64,000 nucleotides of DNA from Prionace glauca (lineage: Eukaryota; Chordata; Chondrichthyes; Carcharhiniformes; Carcharhinidae), in contig CM075760.1 of NCBI GenBank assembly GCA_037974335.1, forward strand, positions 28,844,402-28,908,401. Reading direction: 5' to 3'. This document shows, piece by piece, positions 29,541-41,330 of the stretch. Made by a program: the position numbers and the translations under genes. The notes below the pieces were generated by a model. That model saw only the letters and a program-made list of their open reading frames with translations, made no database searches and had not been told where the DNA came from. Numbering within the stretch: the stretch's first letter is position 1; the number at the start of each line of letters is the position of its first letter.

Positions 29541-30299
29541 TCACTTGTGAACTCGCTGGTGTGTCAGAAGGTTAGAAGATTGAGTGAACTCCTTCCCACA
29601 CATGGAGCAAGTGAATGGTCTCTCCTCAGTGTGAGTGCGTTGATGTTTCAATAGATGAGATGAACAAGTAAATCTTTTCGCACACTCGGAGCAGGTGAAC
29701 GGCCTCTCTCCGCTGTGAACTCGCCGATGTGTCAGCAGTGCGGCTGATCGAGTGAATCCCTTCCCACATTCGGCGCAGGTGAATGGCCTCTCTCCAGTGT
29801 GAGTGCGTCGATGTCTCAGCAGGTTATCACTGTTTTTAAAACTGTCCTCACAGTCAGGACATTTAAAAGCTCTCGCATCAGAGTGAGTGCGCTGGTGTCT
29901 CAACAGGTTGGATGAATTAATGAACCCCTTCCCACACATGGAGCAGGTGAACGGCCTCTCCCCAGTGTGAGTGCGCTGGTGTACGGTGAATTCAGATGAT
30001 TTCCTGAACCCAGTCCCACAATAAGGACACTTGAATGGCCTCTGGTCAGTGTGAACACGTTGATGAGACATCAGGTCTCCAGAACTTTTATAGCACTTCC
30101 CACAGTCTGGACATTTAAAAGCTCTCAAGTCAGTGTGAACTCGCTGGTGTTGCAGCAGGTTGGATGACTCTCTGAATCCCTTCCCACACGTAGAGCAGGT
30201 GAATGGCCTCTCCCCAGTGTGAGTGCGCTGATGGATTTCCAGCTGGGATGGCCATTTGAATCCCTTTCCACAATCCTCACATTTCCATGGTTTCTCCAT
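29541..30299 (-). CDS. C2H2 zinc-finger protein, family A, 9 fingers, minus strand
   Basis: It codes for 252 residues from the ATG in the Met-Glu-Lys-Pro-Trp-Lys-Cys box (30297-30299). Nine intact CX2C...HX3H fingers follow. Fingers 3 and 6 have FKCPDC cores; fingers 3 to 5 follow the order CPDC-YKSS, CPYC-FRKSS, CSMC-FINSS, the same finger types as the triplets in the gene at 35126. Linkers include HTGERPF, HTDLRAF and HTDQRPF. No effector domain is seen. Decayed family A sequence lies upstream (30300-30634), and a CpG-rich promoter at 30890-31080 lies between it and the plus-strand family B units. The role is inferred to be nuclear DNA binding. Confidence 0.9.
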   Translation of the reverse strand: MEKPWKCEDCGKGFKWPSQLEIHQRTHTGERPFTCSTCGKGFRESSNLLQHQRVHTDLRAFKCPDCGKCYKSSGDLMSHQRVHTDQRPFKCPYCGTGFRKSSEFTVHQRTHTGERPFTCSMCGKGFINSSNLLRHQRTHSDARAFKCPDCEDSFKNSDNLLRHRRTHTGERPFTCAECGKGFTRSAALLTHRRVHSGERPFTCSECAKRFTCSSHLLKHQRTHTEERPFTCSMCGKEFTQSSNLLTHQRVHK

Positions 30300-30634
30300 G
30301 GTGCCGGTATCCTCGTGTCTGTCCAGGTTGAATGATCAGTTGACTACACACACTGCACATGTACGGTTCCTCCCCGCTGTGAATGTTGTTATGTTTTTTC
30401 AGGCTGTGTAACTGGTTAAAGCTCTTTCCATTGTCAGTTCACTGGAACATTCTCACTTGTGTGTCTTGGTGCTTTTCCAGTCACACCGATGTTTGAAATT
30501 TTTTCCCACAGACAGAACAAATATTTTTCCTTCCACATTGATACTCAGGTCCAGATGAATGGAGTGACTCTGTCAGATCACAATGTGATGTTTGATTTAA
30601 GTTTCCCACCTGTCAATCCTCCCATCCTAATCCC
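30300..30634 (-). other. Family A upstream exon part with decayed fingers, minus strand
   Basis: On the minus strand an acceptor ACTCCTTTTACAG ends at 30635; then come a TTAAATCAAACATCACATTG stretch, an Ile-Cys-Ser-Val-Cys-Gly-Lys-Lys-Phe finger remnant, and the CACACAGCCTG...AACATTCACAGCGG stretch. A stop lies in the third finger remnant (GTGTGTAGTC). Confidence 0.55.
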
Positions 30635-30889
30635 CTGTAAAAGGAGTTTACAGAAGTTATCGGTGTAAATACAGGATAGAAATTCAGAACAGACACTAGT
30701 TTGGATGAAACATTCTTTCGTTTCTTATTCCCTCCAATCATATGGTCCAAACGAATTGAATGACAAAAATCAACAACCAAGCCTCAACAAAACCAAAGGG
30801 AATCTTCCTAACTGAATCAGACAGTTCTGACGAGTGTCTCTGGAAGGTTTGATGTGGCCTCGGGCACTAGGACCCAGTTAAAAACAGAA

Positions 30890-31080
30890 ATCCTGAAGCA
30901 CGTCCACTCTCTGTTGTGTCACAATGGGCGTCACCAAGACGCCTGCGCATGCGCTCTGCCCTCCGCTGAACTAAGATGGCGGCTGGTAACCGGGAGTCTT
31001 GGCCCCGGGAGAACAAACCGGAGCTGAAACCCGGAACCTGCAGCTCCGTACTCGCAGTTTGAGGCTTTCAGCAGGTATTT
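30890..31080. promoter_or_regulatory. CpG-rich promoter between divergent ZNF units
   Basis: TGCGCATGCGC (NRF1-type) lies at 30944-30954 and AAGATGGCGGC (YY1-type) near 30973. On the plus strand a transcript could end its first exon at TTTCAGCAG/GTATTT (GT at 31075), upstream of family B units; the minus-strand ZNF starts on the other side. Divergent use is inferred. Confidence 0.55.
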
Positions 31081-31227
31081 AGAAACCCTCGCCGTTCACC
31101 CGCCGACTCCGTTGGAGCCGCGCCTTTCCACATCTTTACCGGCTGCGGATGAGACAAAAGGATCCGCCCTCCCCTTCGCCGTCACTAACACTGCGCCTGC
31201 GCACTATCTGTGGTGTCGTTAGGGAAT

Positions 31228-31785
31228 AAAGAACAATAGAGCGCAGGAACAGAGCCTTCAGCCCACAGACCTGTGCCTATCACATTGTCATATCTAAACC
31301 AACCGCTTATATCCCGCCTATACCCATCTGTTCATGTGCCTATCCAGATAAATTTTAAATGTCGCTAATGTATCTGCCTCAACCACCTCACTTGGCAATG
31401 CATTCCAGGCCCCCACTGCCATTTGTGTAGAAAAAAACTTCCCCTGCACATCTCCACTGAACCTCCCCCCCCCCCCCCACCTTGAATTGTGCCCACTTGT
31501 GATTGTCATTTCTGCCCAGCAAAAAAGCTTACCTTATCTATGCACCTCATAATTTTATAAACTTCTATCAGGTCACCCCACGGCCTCTGTCTTTCCAGTT
31601 TATTCAATCTTTCCTCATAGCGAATACGCTCCATACCATGCAACATCCTGGTAAACATTTTCTGTACTCCCTCCAAAGCCACCACTTCCTTCTGGTAGAG
31701 TGCCAAAAAGAATTGTGGCCTAACCAATGTTTTATGTGACTAACAATTTGCCAACTTTTATACTCAACATTAACGATCATGGGGA
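31228..31785 (-). mobile_element. Old CR1 3' part
   Basis: Antisense: AAAGAACAATAGAGCGC tail, CCCATCTGTTCATGTGCC, CATTCCAGGCCCCCACTGCC, CATAGCGAATACGCTCCATACC; on the minus strand the frame has Lys-Met-Phe-Thr-Arg-Met-Leu-His-Gly-Met and Arg-Tyr-Glu-Glu-Arg-Leu-Asn. A run of C's lies near 31465. Confidence 0.75.
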
Positions 31786-31854
31786 ATGTTGGACAAAATC
31801 ACCAATGTTGAAAGTCCCAATAGTTAATTCACTGTTTTTGCTTTGATATGAACA

Positions 31855-32150
31855 TTAAGGTGGTACAGTAGTTAGCACTGCTGCCTCACAGTGTCAGGGA
31901 CCTGGATTCAATTCCCAGCCTTGTGGAGTCTATGTGGAGTTTGCACATTCTCTCCGTATCTGCATGGGTTCCCTTTGTGTTCTCTGGTTCCTCCCACAGT
32001 CCGAATGATGTGCTGGTTAGGTGCATTCGCTGTGCTAAATTCTCCCTCAGTGTACCCTAACAGGCACTGGAGTGTGGCAACAATGGGGTTTTCACAGTAA
32101 CTTGATTGCAGTGTGAATGTAAGCCTACTTGTGATGCTAATAAATAAATA
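31855..32150 (+). mobile_element. V-SINE, second tail type
   Basis: Head AGGTGGTACAGTAGTTAGC, core TGTGGAGTTTGCACATTCTC, and the tail GAATGTAAGCCTACTTGTGATGC...AATAAATAAATAG, which differs from the ATTCTATG tail. Near full length. Confidence 0.9.
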
Positions 32151-32204
32151 GACTGTATTCTTTCACTAACAAGACCAGCAGCAAACATTCCCTATCCCCA
32201 GGTA

Positions 32205-32900
32205 CCTGTGGGCAAGGTAATGTTTGACCTTCTTGAACTGTTGCACTCCATGTGGTGAAGGTGCTCCCAAAATGCCTTAGGTAAGAGTTATAGGTTATTC
32301 ACCCAGCAATGATGAAAAATGGTAATACATGTCAATAATAACAATATGTATTTATATGTCTCCCATGTAATAGACTTTCCCAGAGCATTTCAAAGAATTG
32401 TTATACACTAAATGCTTTTGCATGTCAGTGAGCTCGGGGGGTGATGAGTGAACAAAACTTGATGTGAGAAAGCACATGGCCAGCAGAGATTTGGATGACT
32501 TCAAGACTTCAGGGAGCTTGAATGTAGGAGGCCGGGAATGCATTCAGATAGTTACATCCGGAGTTATTGAAGTAAAGGGCAAGAGTTCCAGCTGCAGATG
32601 AGCAGAATCAAGGACAGAGTCAGGTGATGTTACTGAGATGGAAATTGGCAGTCTTGGTGATTATGCAGATATGAGGTCAGAAGCTCGGTTTAGAGTGAAA
32701 GCTGTTATTGTGGCTGGGAACAGTCCGGTTCAGTCTCAGACAGTTGTCAGGGAGAAGGATGGAATCAGTAGTGTGGGAGTGGAATTTGCAGTGGGGACTG
32801 AAGAGAAATGGTTTCCTTCTTCCCAGTAGTTAAATGGAGCTCATTGCTGTTCATTCAGTACTGGATATCAGACGGGGCAGGACAGTGTGCGAGTTGGAGG
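32205..32900 (-). mobile_element. Fossil LINE pieces in the family B unit, copy 1
   Basis: 32205-32330 holds a CCTTCTTGAACTGTTGC, GGTGAAGGTGCTCCC block; 32340-32900 is antisense to an L2-type RT C-terminal part (GGTTCAGTCTCAGACAGTTG, CAGTACTGGATATCAGAC). The same order of pieces occurs before the genes at 35126, 46897 and 56002. 32900-33270 is shared intron. Confidence 0.6.
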
Positions 32901-33269
32901 GGAATTTGGAGATGATGATGTTTGCATACAACTGGTCCTCCTTGGTGTGGAAGTTGAAGATTTGGAGAATTTTGTCAAAGTTCTGAGTAATTATAGTAGA
33001 AAATCACCCTCCTTTGTCCCTGCCTCTTTCACCTCTCTCCCCTCCCACAGAGGCCAGAGTCTTGTGTAGGCTCAGACTGGGTGGTAAGTTCCCTTCCCTG
33101 AAGGACATGAGTGAACCATTCGGGTTTTTATGATAATCTTGGAGCTTCCATGGTCACTTTTTCCACGTGTCAGACGCACAGTTTACGAGATTCATTCAGC
33201 TCAATTTTATAACCTGCCTTTGTGTTTTTGTGGGCACTCTCTCACTCCCTTTTCTCTTTTTTTAAATTA

Positions 33270-33830
33270 ATTTCATGAGGTATTGAAAGAGGAGGATATG
33301 TAGTCAGGAAACTCAAACCAAACATTCACATCAGGACCTGATGAAGTTTTCCAAATTATAGGATTTTGAACATTGAAGGAAAAAACACTGTTCATCGTGG
33401 GGAAAAACATGTTCTAAGTGCGGATGAGGCTTCAACCAATCATCTAATCTGTTGAGACACAATCACACCGGGGGAAACTGTGGAAACATGAGGACTGTGA
33501 GAAGGGCTTCAGTTACCCATCTAACCTGGAAACTCAGCGACGCAGTCACACAAAGGCTCTGAATGTGGGATGGGATTAAATAAGTCAAACAATCTGTTGA
33601 AACACCAGCAGGTTCACTCAGAGAAGAGGCCATGAGGGAAATGATTCACTCAGTCATCATTACCTATGACATAACAGCAAGTTCACACTGACGAGAAACC
33701 TTTGAAATGTTCAGACTGTGGGAAGTGCTATAAAAGATCCCAGGAACTGATGTCCCAGCAACATGTTCACACTGAAGAGAGCCTGGGAGAGCATAGATCA
33801 TGGAGAATTGTGTGACTGAAGGATATTACA
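33270..33830 (+). pseudogene. Family B zinc-finger gene, dead copy
   Basis: The acceptor is altered (TTTCATGAGG where others have TTTCACAGG). Traces read Cys-Ser-Lys-Cys-Gly-stop-Gly-Phe-Asn-Gln-Ser-Ser-Asn-Leu-Leu-Arg-His, a [16 protein letters not shown]-like finger in other frames, and [13 protein letters not shown] near 33706. Stops and frameshifts fall in almost every finger. It is clearly non-coding and the upstream neighbour of the intact family B gene at 35126. Confidence 0.75.
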
Positions 33831-33899
33831 GAGAAAGGAGTGGTCGCAGTCATGGAGAAATTTGGAAACAAGAACGGGATTTTAAAATGTTAGTAGTTC

Positions 33900-34340
33900 T
33901 TAAACGGGAACCTTTATAGGTCGGTGAGCAAAGGGGTGATGGGTGAACAAATCTTGAGCACAGACAGCAGAGTTTTGGATGACCTCAGGAGTGTAGGGAA
34001 GCTGAATGTGGGAGACCAGCAAAGAGTGCATTGGGATAGTTAAGTCCAGATGTAATAAAGGAATGGATGAGATTCTCGGAACAAGATGATTTGAGACTCG
34101 GGCGATGTTACTGAGATGGAAATAGGCATTCTAGGTGATGATGAGGATATATGGCTGGAAGCTTACTTTGGGATGAGACAGGACACTGAGGTCGTGAGAA
34201 GTCTGGTTCAGCCTCAGACAGTTGCCAGGGAGAGGGAGTGAAGTTTATTTTGAGGACTAAAGACAACGGCTTTGTTCTTAATATTCAATTGGAAGAAGTT
34301 TCTGTTCATCCAGTTCTGGATGTCAGACATGTCAGGACGG
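33900..34340 (-). mobile_element. Fossil L2-type LINE in the family B unit, copy 2
   Basis: GGGGTGATGGGTGAACAAATC, GGTTCAGCCTCAGACAGTTGCC, GTTCATCCAGTTCTGGATGTC match 32430-32880 and 46080-46400. The LINE runs on the minus strand and encodes the RT C-terminal region there. 34340-34610 is shared intron. Confidence 0.65.
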
Positions 34341-34611
34341 TGTGTGAGTTGAAAAGGAACTTGGAGATGATGGTGTTCCCAAATGCCTGCTTTGTTGCTC
34401 CATCTAATTGGTGGAGGTTGTGGGAGTTTGAAATATTTGAATTTCTCTTTTTTCCTGTGCTGCCCAATTCTGTCTCACCCTCTTCTACTTCTGCCTCTCT
34501 GCTGCTTCCCCCCTCGATCTGTTCTCCCAGATTATCTAGAATTTTGTGTCACCCCTGACCAGGGAGCAGGTTTCCTTCCCTGAAGGGCATCAGTGAATCA
34601 GTTGGGTTTTT

Positions 34612-34870
34612 TTAAAGTTAGAAGTTTATTTATTAGTCACAAGTAGGCTTACATTAACACTGCAATGAAGTCACTGTGAAATTCCCCTAGTTGCCACATT
34701 CCGGCACCTGTTCGGGTTAATGCACCTGTCAATGCACATGTCTTTCAGACTTTGGGAGGAAACCCATGCAGACACGGGGAGAACGTACAAACTCCACGCA
34801 GTGATCCAAGCTAGGAATTGAACCGGATCCCTGGTGCTGTGAGGCATCAGTGCTAACCACTGTGCCGCCC
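34612..34870 (-). mobile_element. V-SINE, second tail type
   Basis: Minus strand: TTATTTATTAGTCACAAGTAGG tail, GCAATGAAGTCACTGTG, CACGGGGAGAACGTACAAAC, and the head complement CAGTGCTAACCACTGTGCC. It is absent from this spot in the sister units, so it came after unit duplication. Confidence 0.85.
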
Positions 34871-35125
34871 AATGACAATCCAGCAGTTTCCATGATCACT
34901 TTTTCCTACTGCTGGCACCACAAATTACCAGATTCATTCAGCTTAATTTCAAAACCTGCCTTTGTGTTTCTGTGGGTTCTCTCTCACTGCCTTTTTTCTA
35001 TTTAAATCAATTTCATAGGATTTTAGAAGAGGAAGATTTTCAGTCAGGAAACACAAAGTGAACATCACATCAGGATCTGATGGAGTCGCCCAATGTAACC
35101 ATTGTATCATTGTTGGATTTGGAAC

Positions 35126-36400
35126 ATGGAAGAAAAAGGCATTGATCGCATTGGGCAGAATCTGTACACGTGTTCTGTGTATGAATCATCTGACCGTACG
35201 AACCACAAGTGCAGTCACACTGAAGAGAAGCTGTTGAAATGTGGGGACTGCGAGGAAGGATTCCATTCCCCATCTGACCTGGAAATTCACCAGCGAGTTC
35301 ACACCGGGGAGAGGCCATTCACCTGCTCTGTGTGTGGGAAAGGATTCACTCAGTCGTTCAACCTGCTGAGACACCAACAAGTTCACACTGGAGAGAGACC
35401 ATTCACCTGCTCCAAATGTGGGAAGGGATTCACTCAGTCCTCCAATCTGCTGGTACATCAGAGAGTTCACACCGGGGAGAGGCCATTCATCTGCTCTCAG
35501 TGTGGGAAGGGATTCATTCACACAAGCAACCTGCTATCACACCAGCGAATTCACACTGACAAGAGACCTTTTAACTGTCCAGCATGTAGGAAGTGCTTTA
35601 AAAGTTCCAGGGAACTGACACGCCATCAGCAAGCTCACACCGAGGAAAGACCTTTTTACTGTTCAGAATGTGGAAAGGGCTATAAAAGTTCCTGGGAACT
35701 GACATACCACCAACGTGTTCACACTGAGGAGAGACCATTCAGGTGCTCTCACTGCGGGACTGGGTTCAGGCAATCATCTCAACTCACTGTACACCAGCGA
35801 ATTCACACTGGGAAAAGGCCATTCACCTGCATGGAGTGTGGGAAGGGATTTAGTCGGTCATCCCAACTCATGGTGCACCAGCGGGTTCACTCTGGAGAGA
35901 GACCTTTCAAGTGCCCAGACTGTGGGAATTACTATAAGAGTTCTGGAGAGCTGAAATCCCATCAGCATGTTCACACTGACGAGAGACCATTCAGATGCTC
36001 TCACTGTGCAATTGGATTCAGGCAATCATCCCATCTCACTGAACACCAGCGAATTCACACTGGGGAGAGACCATTCACCTGCTCCAATTGTGGGAAGGGA
36101 TTCACTCAGTCCTCCCAACTCAGGGCTCACCAGCGAGTTCACACTGAGGAGAGACCTTTCAAATGCCCAGACTGTGGGAAGTGCTACAAACGATCTGGAG
36201 ATCTGAGGTCCCACCAACGTGTTCACACCGACGAGAGACCGTTCAGGTGCCCTCAATGTGGGACTGGGTTCATTCGATCGTCGATACTAATTGAACACCA
36301 GCGAGTTCACTCTGGGGAGAAACCATTCACCTGCTCCAAGTGTTGGAAGCGATTCACTTGGAAATCCAACCTGCTGATGCATCAGCAAGTTCATAAGTGA
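35126..36400 (+). CDS. C2H2 zinc-finger protein, family B, 14 fingers
   Basis: It codes for 424 residues from the first ATG (Met-Glu-Glu-Lys-Gly-Ile-Asp); the acceptor TTTCATAG ends at 35018 and the frame is open back to about 35102. The family B N-terminal finger is degenerate (YTCSVYESS). Fourteen intact CX2C...HX3H fingers follow. Fingers 6 to 14 repeat as triplets: CPDC/CSEC with YKSS helices, then FRCSHC/FRCPQC with GFRQSS-like helices, then FTC with GKGF; one triplet is 252 bp. Linkers alternate [14 protein letters not shown] and HTDERPF in step. No effector domain is seen. This is the best preserved family B gene. It follows the dead copy at 33270. Confidence 0.92.
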   Translation: MEEKGIDRIGQNLYTCSVYESSDRTNHKCSHTEEKLLKCGDCEEGFHSPSDLEIHQRVHTGERPFTCSVCGKGFTQSFNLLRHQQVHTGERPFTCSKCGKGFTQSSNLLVHQRVHTGERPFICSQCGKGFIHTSNLLSHQRIHTDKRPFNCPACRKCFKSSRELTRHQQAHTEERPFYCSECGKGYKSSWELTYHQRVHTEERPFRCSHCGTGFRQSSQLTVHQRIHTGKRPFTCMECGKGFSRSSQLMVHQRVHSGERPFKCPDCGNYYKSSGELKSHQHVHTDERPFRCSHCAIGFRQSSHLTEHQRIHTGERPFTCSNCGKGFTQSSQLRAHQRVHTEERPFKCPDCGKCYKRSGDLRSHQRVHTDERPFRCPQCGTGFIRSSILIEHQRVHSGEKPFTCSKCWKRFTWKSNLLMHQQVHK

Positions 36401-36574
36401 AGGTAGGATTTAGACTTTGCTGTAATCAGACCCAGGACTGAACAACATTCATTGGGGTCCTATTCTGCTGGTGTTCATAAACTGCAGCTCAGTAATAGGT
36501 GTTAATGTTCTGGATAAAATTAAACTAAATCAGTTTCGTATCAAACAAAATATGCTATAATTTTCTTTGTTCTT

Positions 36575-37170
36575 TGTTTTGTCTTTCGTATACGAGATGT
36601 GAGGAATTATAATTATACTGGCTGCTTTCCGAGTTAGCGGGAAGAGTAGACAGAATGAATGAAAAGGAGGCTGGTTTATGTGATGGATTCATGACCTTTT
36701 GTAGTTTCTTGTAGTCTTGGGCTGAGCAGGAGCCATGCCAAGCTGTGATACAACCAAAAAGAATGCTTCCTGTGGTGCATCTATAAAATTTGGTGAGAGT
36801 CATAGCTGACATGCCAAATTTCCTTCGTCCTCTGAGAAAGTAGAGGGGCTGGTGGGCTTTCTTAACTGTAGCGTAGGCATGGGGGAACCAGGACTGGTTG
36901 CTGGTGATCTGTACAGCTAAAAGCTTGAAGCCCTCGACCGTCTCTCTTTTATCCCCTTTGTAGGTTATGTTCTCCAATACGCTTCCTGAAGCCGAGGACA
37001 ATATTCTTTGTTTTGTTGACATTGAGGGAGGGTTATTGGCGTCGCACCAGTTCTCAAGTTTCTCTATCTCATTCCTGTATTCTATCTCATCATTGTTTGA
37101 GATCCGACCCACTACGGTGGTGTCATCAGCAATAAGAGTGGCATTAATAAAGTAGCATAGCCTTCACATA
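36575..37170 (-). mobile_element. L2/Rex-like LINE 3' part
   Basis: The minus strand has an almost open frame: Glu-Ile-Glu-Lys-Leu-Glu-Asn-Trp-Cys-Asp-Ala, Phe-Lys-Leu-Leu-Ala-Val-Gln-Ile-Thr, Lys-Lys-Ala-His-Gln-Pro-Leu-Tyr-Phe-Leu-Arg and Cys-Ile-Thr-Ala-Trp-His-Gly. These are RT C-terminal motifs of L2-type LINEs. A target-site repeat was not found. Confidence 0.75.
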
Positions 37171-37199
37171 ATAATGCAGTTATACAAACATAATATATT

Positions 37200-37454
37200 C
37201 ACTCCACTAGAGGCTCAAACATCCTAGACCACCGCGACACAAATATCAAACATGCCTCCCACTCATTGACCCCTACAAAGCTGGCGGCCGCGCATGCGGT
37301 CTGCTGCACATTGCCCTCAATAAAGATGGCTATCGTTAATCTGGGCCGAACATGAGGAACTGCAGCCAGCTCGGTACAAAAAGAGGAACTGAGACGTTCT
37401 TGTTCGGGATTTGCATTTGCAGGACACGTTTCCAAAACCTCTTCACCCATCCGC
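37200..37454. promoter_or_regulatory. Promoter half left of the CR1 concatemer
   Basis: GC-rich with GGCGGCCGCGCATGCGG (NRF1-like, near 37285) and AAAGATGGCTATCG (YY1-like). It continues on the other side of the insertion at 41526, where GCATTGCGCATGTC and CCGCCCC follow. The two halves together look like one ZNF promoter split by 4.07 kb. Confidence 0.5.
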
Positions 37455-38222
37455 CAGATAAGAACATAAGAAATAGGAGCAGGAGTAGGCCATCTAGCCC
37501 TTCGAGCCTGCCCCGCCATTCAATAAGATCATGGCTGATCTGTCGCTGCTCAGTTCCACTTTCCCGCCCTCTCCCCATAACCCTTAATCCCCTCTCTTAT
37601 CAAAAACCCATCAACCCGCGTCTTAAAAATATTTAGCGAGGCAGCCTCCACCACTTCAAAGGGCAGAGAATTCCAGAGATTCACCACCCTTTGAGTGAAG
37701 AAATTCCTCCTCAACTCCGTTCTAAACCGCCCCCCCCTTTTATCTTGAGGCTGTGCCTCCTAGTCCTATTGTCTTTTTTGAGCGGGAAGAGTCTTTCCAC
37801 CTCTATCCTATCCATCCTATTCATCATCTTATACGTCTCAACGAGATCTCCCCTCATTCTTCTAAACTCTAACGAGTTCAAGCCCAGTTTATTCAGCCTC
37901 TCCTCATAGCTCAACCCCCTCAACTCCGGTATCAGCCTAGTAAACCTCCTCTGCATTCCCTCCAAGGCCAAAATATCTTTGCGCAGGTGCGGCGCCCAAA
38001 ACTGCACACAGTACTCCAGCTGCGGCTCACCAATGCCCTATACAGCTGCAGCAAGACCTCCCTACTTTTATATTCAATCCCCCTCGCTATGAAGGCCAGC
38101 ATCCCATTTGCCTTCCTGACCACCTGCTGCACCTGCAAGCTGGGTTTTTGCGACTCATGCACAAGGAACCCGAGGTCCCTCTGCACCGTTGCCTGCTGCA
38201 GTTTTTCCCCCCCGTAAGTAAC
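37455..38222 (-). mobile_element. CR1 3' part, member of a concatemer
   Basis: On the minus strand it starts at about the LRGGKLQQATVQRDLG region and runs to the CR1 stop and 3' UTR (CTTATGTTCTTA end at 37455-37470). One base is lost near 38030 (GGTGAGCCGCAGC), which breaks the frame. Its 5' edge touches the TTCTTATG tail of the next copy with no spacer. Confidence 0.9.
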
Positions 38223-41200
38223 ATAAGAACATAAGAACATAAGAACATAAGAAATAGGAGCAGGAGTAGGCCATCTGGCCCTTCGAGCCTGCCCCGCCAT
38301 TCAATAAGATCATGGCTGATCTGTCGTGACTCAGCTCCACCTTCCCGCCCTCTCCCCATAACCCTTAATCCCTTCTCTTATCAAAAACCCATCAACCCGT
38401 TTCTTAAAAATATTTAGCGAGGCAGCCTCCACCACTTCAACGGGCAGAGAATTCCAGAGATTCACCACCCTTTGAGTGAAGAAGTTCCTCCTCAACTCTG
38501 TTCTAAACCGCCCCCCCTTTATCTTGAGGCTGTGCCCCCTAGTCCTACTGTCTTTTTTGAGCGGGAACAGTCTCTCCACCTCTATCCTATCCATCCCATT
38601 CATCATCTTATACGTCTCAATGAGATCTCCCCTCATTCTTCTAAACTCTAACGAGTACAAGCCTAGTTTATTCAGCCTCTCCTCATAGCTCAATCCCCTC
38701 AACTCCGGTATCAGCCGAGTAAACCTCCTCTGCACTCCCTCCAGGGCCAAAACATCCTTGCGCAGGTGTGGCGCCCAAAACTGCACACAGTACTCCAGCT
38801 GCGGCCTCACCAATGCCCTATACAGCTGCAGCAAGACCTCCCTACTTTTATATTCAATCCCCTTCGCTATGAAGGCCAGCATCCCATTCGCCTTCCTGAC
38901 CACCTGCTGCACCTGCAAGCTGGGTTTTTGCGACTCATGCACAAGGACCCCGAGGTCCCTCTGCACCGTCGCCTGCTGCAGTTTTTCGCCCCGTAAGTAA
39001 TAGTCCTTCCTACCATTCCTCCTACCAAAGTGGACCACCTCACACTTGCCAACATTAAATTCCATTTGCCATTTCCTGGCCCATTCGCCCAGCCTATCTA
39101 GATCCTTCTGCAGACTCTCCACACCCTCCGCACAATTTGCCTTTCCCCCAATCTTGGTGTCATCAGCAAATTTCGACACCCTGCACTCGGTTCCCTCCTC
39201 CAGATCATCTATATAAATGGTAAATAGCTGAGGCCCCAGCACCGACCCCTGGGGCACCCCACTAGTCACCAACCGCCAATCCGAATAGCATCCATTGACC
39301 CCCACTCTCTGCCTCCTATTTGACAACCAATCCTCTATCCACGCTAACACCCTACCCCCAACTCCATGTCCCCTGACCTTCTGCAATAACCTCTTGTGAG
39401 GTACCTTGTCAAACGCCTTCTGAAAATCCAGAAAGACCACATCCACCGGCTCTCCTCCATCCACTGCCCTAGACACATCCTCATAGAACTCCAGTAAATT
39501 TGTCAGACACGACTTCCCTTTAATGAAACCGTGTTGCGTCCGCCCTATCAAGCAATTCCCCTCAAGATGCCTCGCTATTTCCTCCTTAATGACGGTTTCT
39601 AACATTTTACCTACCACAGACGTTAAACTAACCGGCCTATAATTCCCCGCCTTTTGCCTGCCACCCTTCTTAAACAACGGCGTAACATTAGCCGTTTTCC
39701 AATCTTCCGGCACTTCCCCGGAATCCAGCGACGTCTGGAAAATAACCACCAAGGCATCCACTATCACCTCCGCCATTTCTTTCAGAACCCTCGGATGCAT
39801 TCCATCCGGTCCTGGGGACTTGTCCACAATCAGCCCCTCCAGTCTGTCGAGCACCACCTCTCTAGTAACAGTAATGTCATTAAGACCCTCCATTCCTACC
39901 ACCTTTCCATCGCTAACACCCGGCAAATTATTCACGTCCTCCTCCGTGAAGACAGAAACAAAGAAGTTATTCAAGACCTTAGCCATATCCCTATCCCCTA
40001 CCACTAGCTCCCCTTTCTCATCCTCTAAAGGACCAACGTTTATCCTAGCCAGCCTCTTCCTTTTTATATATTTATAAAAACTCTTGCTATCCTTTTTTAT
40101 ATTAAGTGCTAGCCCAGCCTCATAGCTTCTCCTACCCTCCTTTATCAATTTCTTTGTCAATCTTTGTTGACATTTAAACCTTTCCCAATCCTCTTCTCGC
40201 CCACTGCTCTTAGCTACTCTAAACTCCTCCGCTTTTAATTTAACACTTTCCTTCACCTCCTTCGTTATCCACGGCTTATTACCTCTCCTCCTACTGTCCT
40301 TTTTAACCATCGGAATAAATTTCTGCTGAGCACCAAGAAAGATCTCCTTAAAGATCCTCCACTGCTCCTCAGCAGACCTACCTTCCAACGCGTTCCCCCA
40401 GTCCACATTCGCCAATTCTTCTCTCATCCTACCATACTCCCCTCTATTCAAACAAAGGACGCGTGTCTGGGAACCCACTTTCTCCTCCTCCATCTGCACC
40501 AGAAACTCCACCATACAATGATCACTCTCTCCAAGAGGATCCTTCACCGCAAGGTCCCTAATTCTACCCGCCTCATTACATAGCACCAGATCCAAGATAG
40601 CTCGCTCCCTCGTCGGCTCCAACACACACTGTTCAAGGAAATTATCCCGGCAGCATTCCAAGAACTCCTCCTCGAGCCCACCTCGTCCAACATGGGTCGA
40701 CCAATCAATATGCAGATTGAAATCTCCCATAACTACTGCCGTCCCATTCCTGCACGCTGCACTTATTTGCGCGTTAACAGCCCGCCCCACCTCCAGATCA
40801 TTATTCGGGGGCCTATAGACGACACCCACTAGCGTCTTCCTCCCTTTTCTGTTCCTAATCTCCACCCACAACGATTCCACTTTCTGCTCCTTGGCTCCGA
40901 TATCATCCCTTGCTACCACCTTGATACTATCCTTAATCAGCAGAGCTACTCCACCCCCTCTTTCCTCCTGCCTATCCTTCCTGAACACTTGATAACCCTG
41001 TACATTCATCTCCCAGTCCCTGTCACCTTGCAGCCACGTCTCTGTAATGGCCACCAGATCGTATCCATTTGTGTCGATCTGCGCCATCAGCTCATCCACT
41101 TTATTCCGAATGCTTCGTGCATTCAGATAAAGCGCTTTCATCCCAGCCTTCACCTGGACCCTACTTGCCGTAACGCCACCAATTGGGACATCCTTTGCCT

Positions 41201-41330
41201 CTTCCCTTACCTGTACCCTATCCTTAACTTTAGACCTCATAGCGTCACCTACCCTCGCACCCTCCCCCCCCCTAATTAGTTTAAAGCCTTGTCTACAGTC
41301 CTCTTTACTCGATTCGCCAGCACTCTGGTC
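38223..41330 (-). mobile_element. CR1 LINE with complete, open ORF2
   Basis: The minus-strand frame is open from about 41510 down to the stop at 38331. Within the CR1 part an APE endonuclease has Leu-Asn-Ala-Arg-Ser, Ile-Thr-Glu-Thr-Trp, Met-Gly-Asp-Phe-Asn and Ser-Asp-His. The reverse transcriptase has GNYRPVSLTSVVGK, Asp-Phe-Gln-Lys-Ala-Phe-Asp-Lys, GVPQGSVLGPQL and Phe-Ala-Asp-Asp. The C-terminus is intact and the 3' tail has four TTCTTATG units. The product would nick target DNA and copy CR1 RNA in the nucleus. ORF1 is not present, and no ATG with CR1 ORF2 context is obvious, so autonomy is uncertain. It is the most intact mobile element here. Confidence 0.93.

Noticed and set aside
35102-35125. 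TTG start for the 14-finger gene (also 2154, 18090, 46891, 55963)
   Set aside because: A vertebrate gene starts at ATG; the next in-frame ATG fits homologues.
36555-37112. Host gene of 185 residues on the minus strand
   Set aside because: Its motifs are those of the C-terminal part of an L2-type LINE reverse transcriptase.
38223-38250. TTCTTATG direct repeats as a CRISPR-like or independent microsatellite array
   Set aside because: They are the known tail form of this CR1 lineage and occur at each CR1 3' end.
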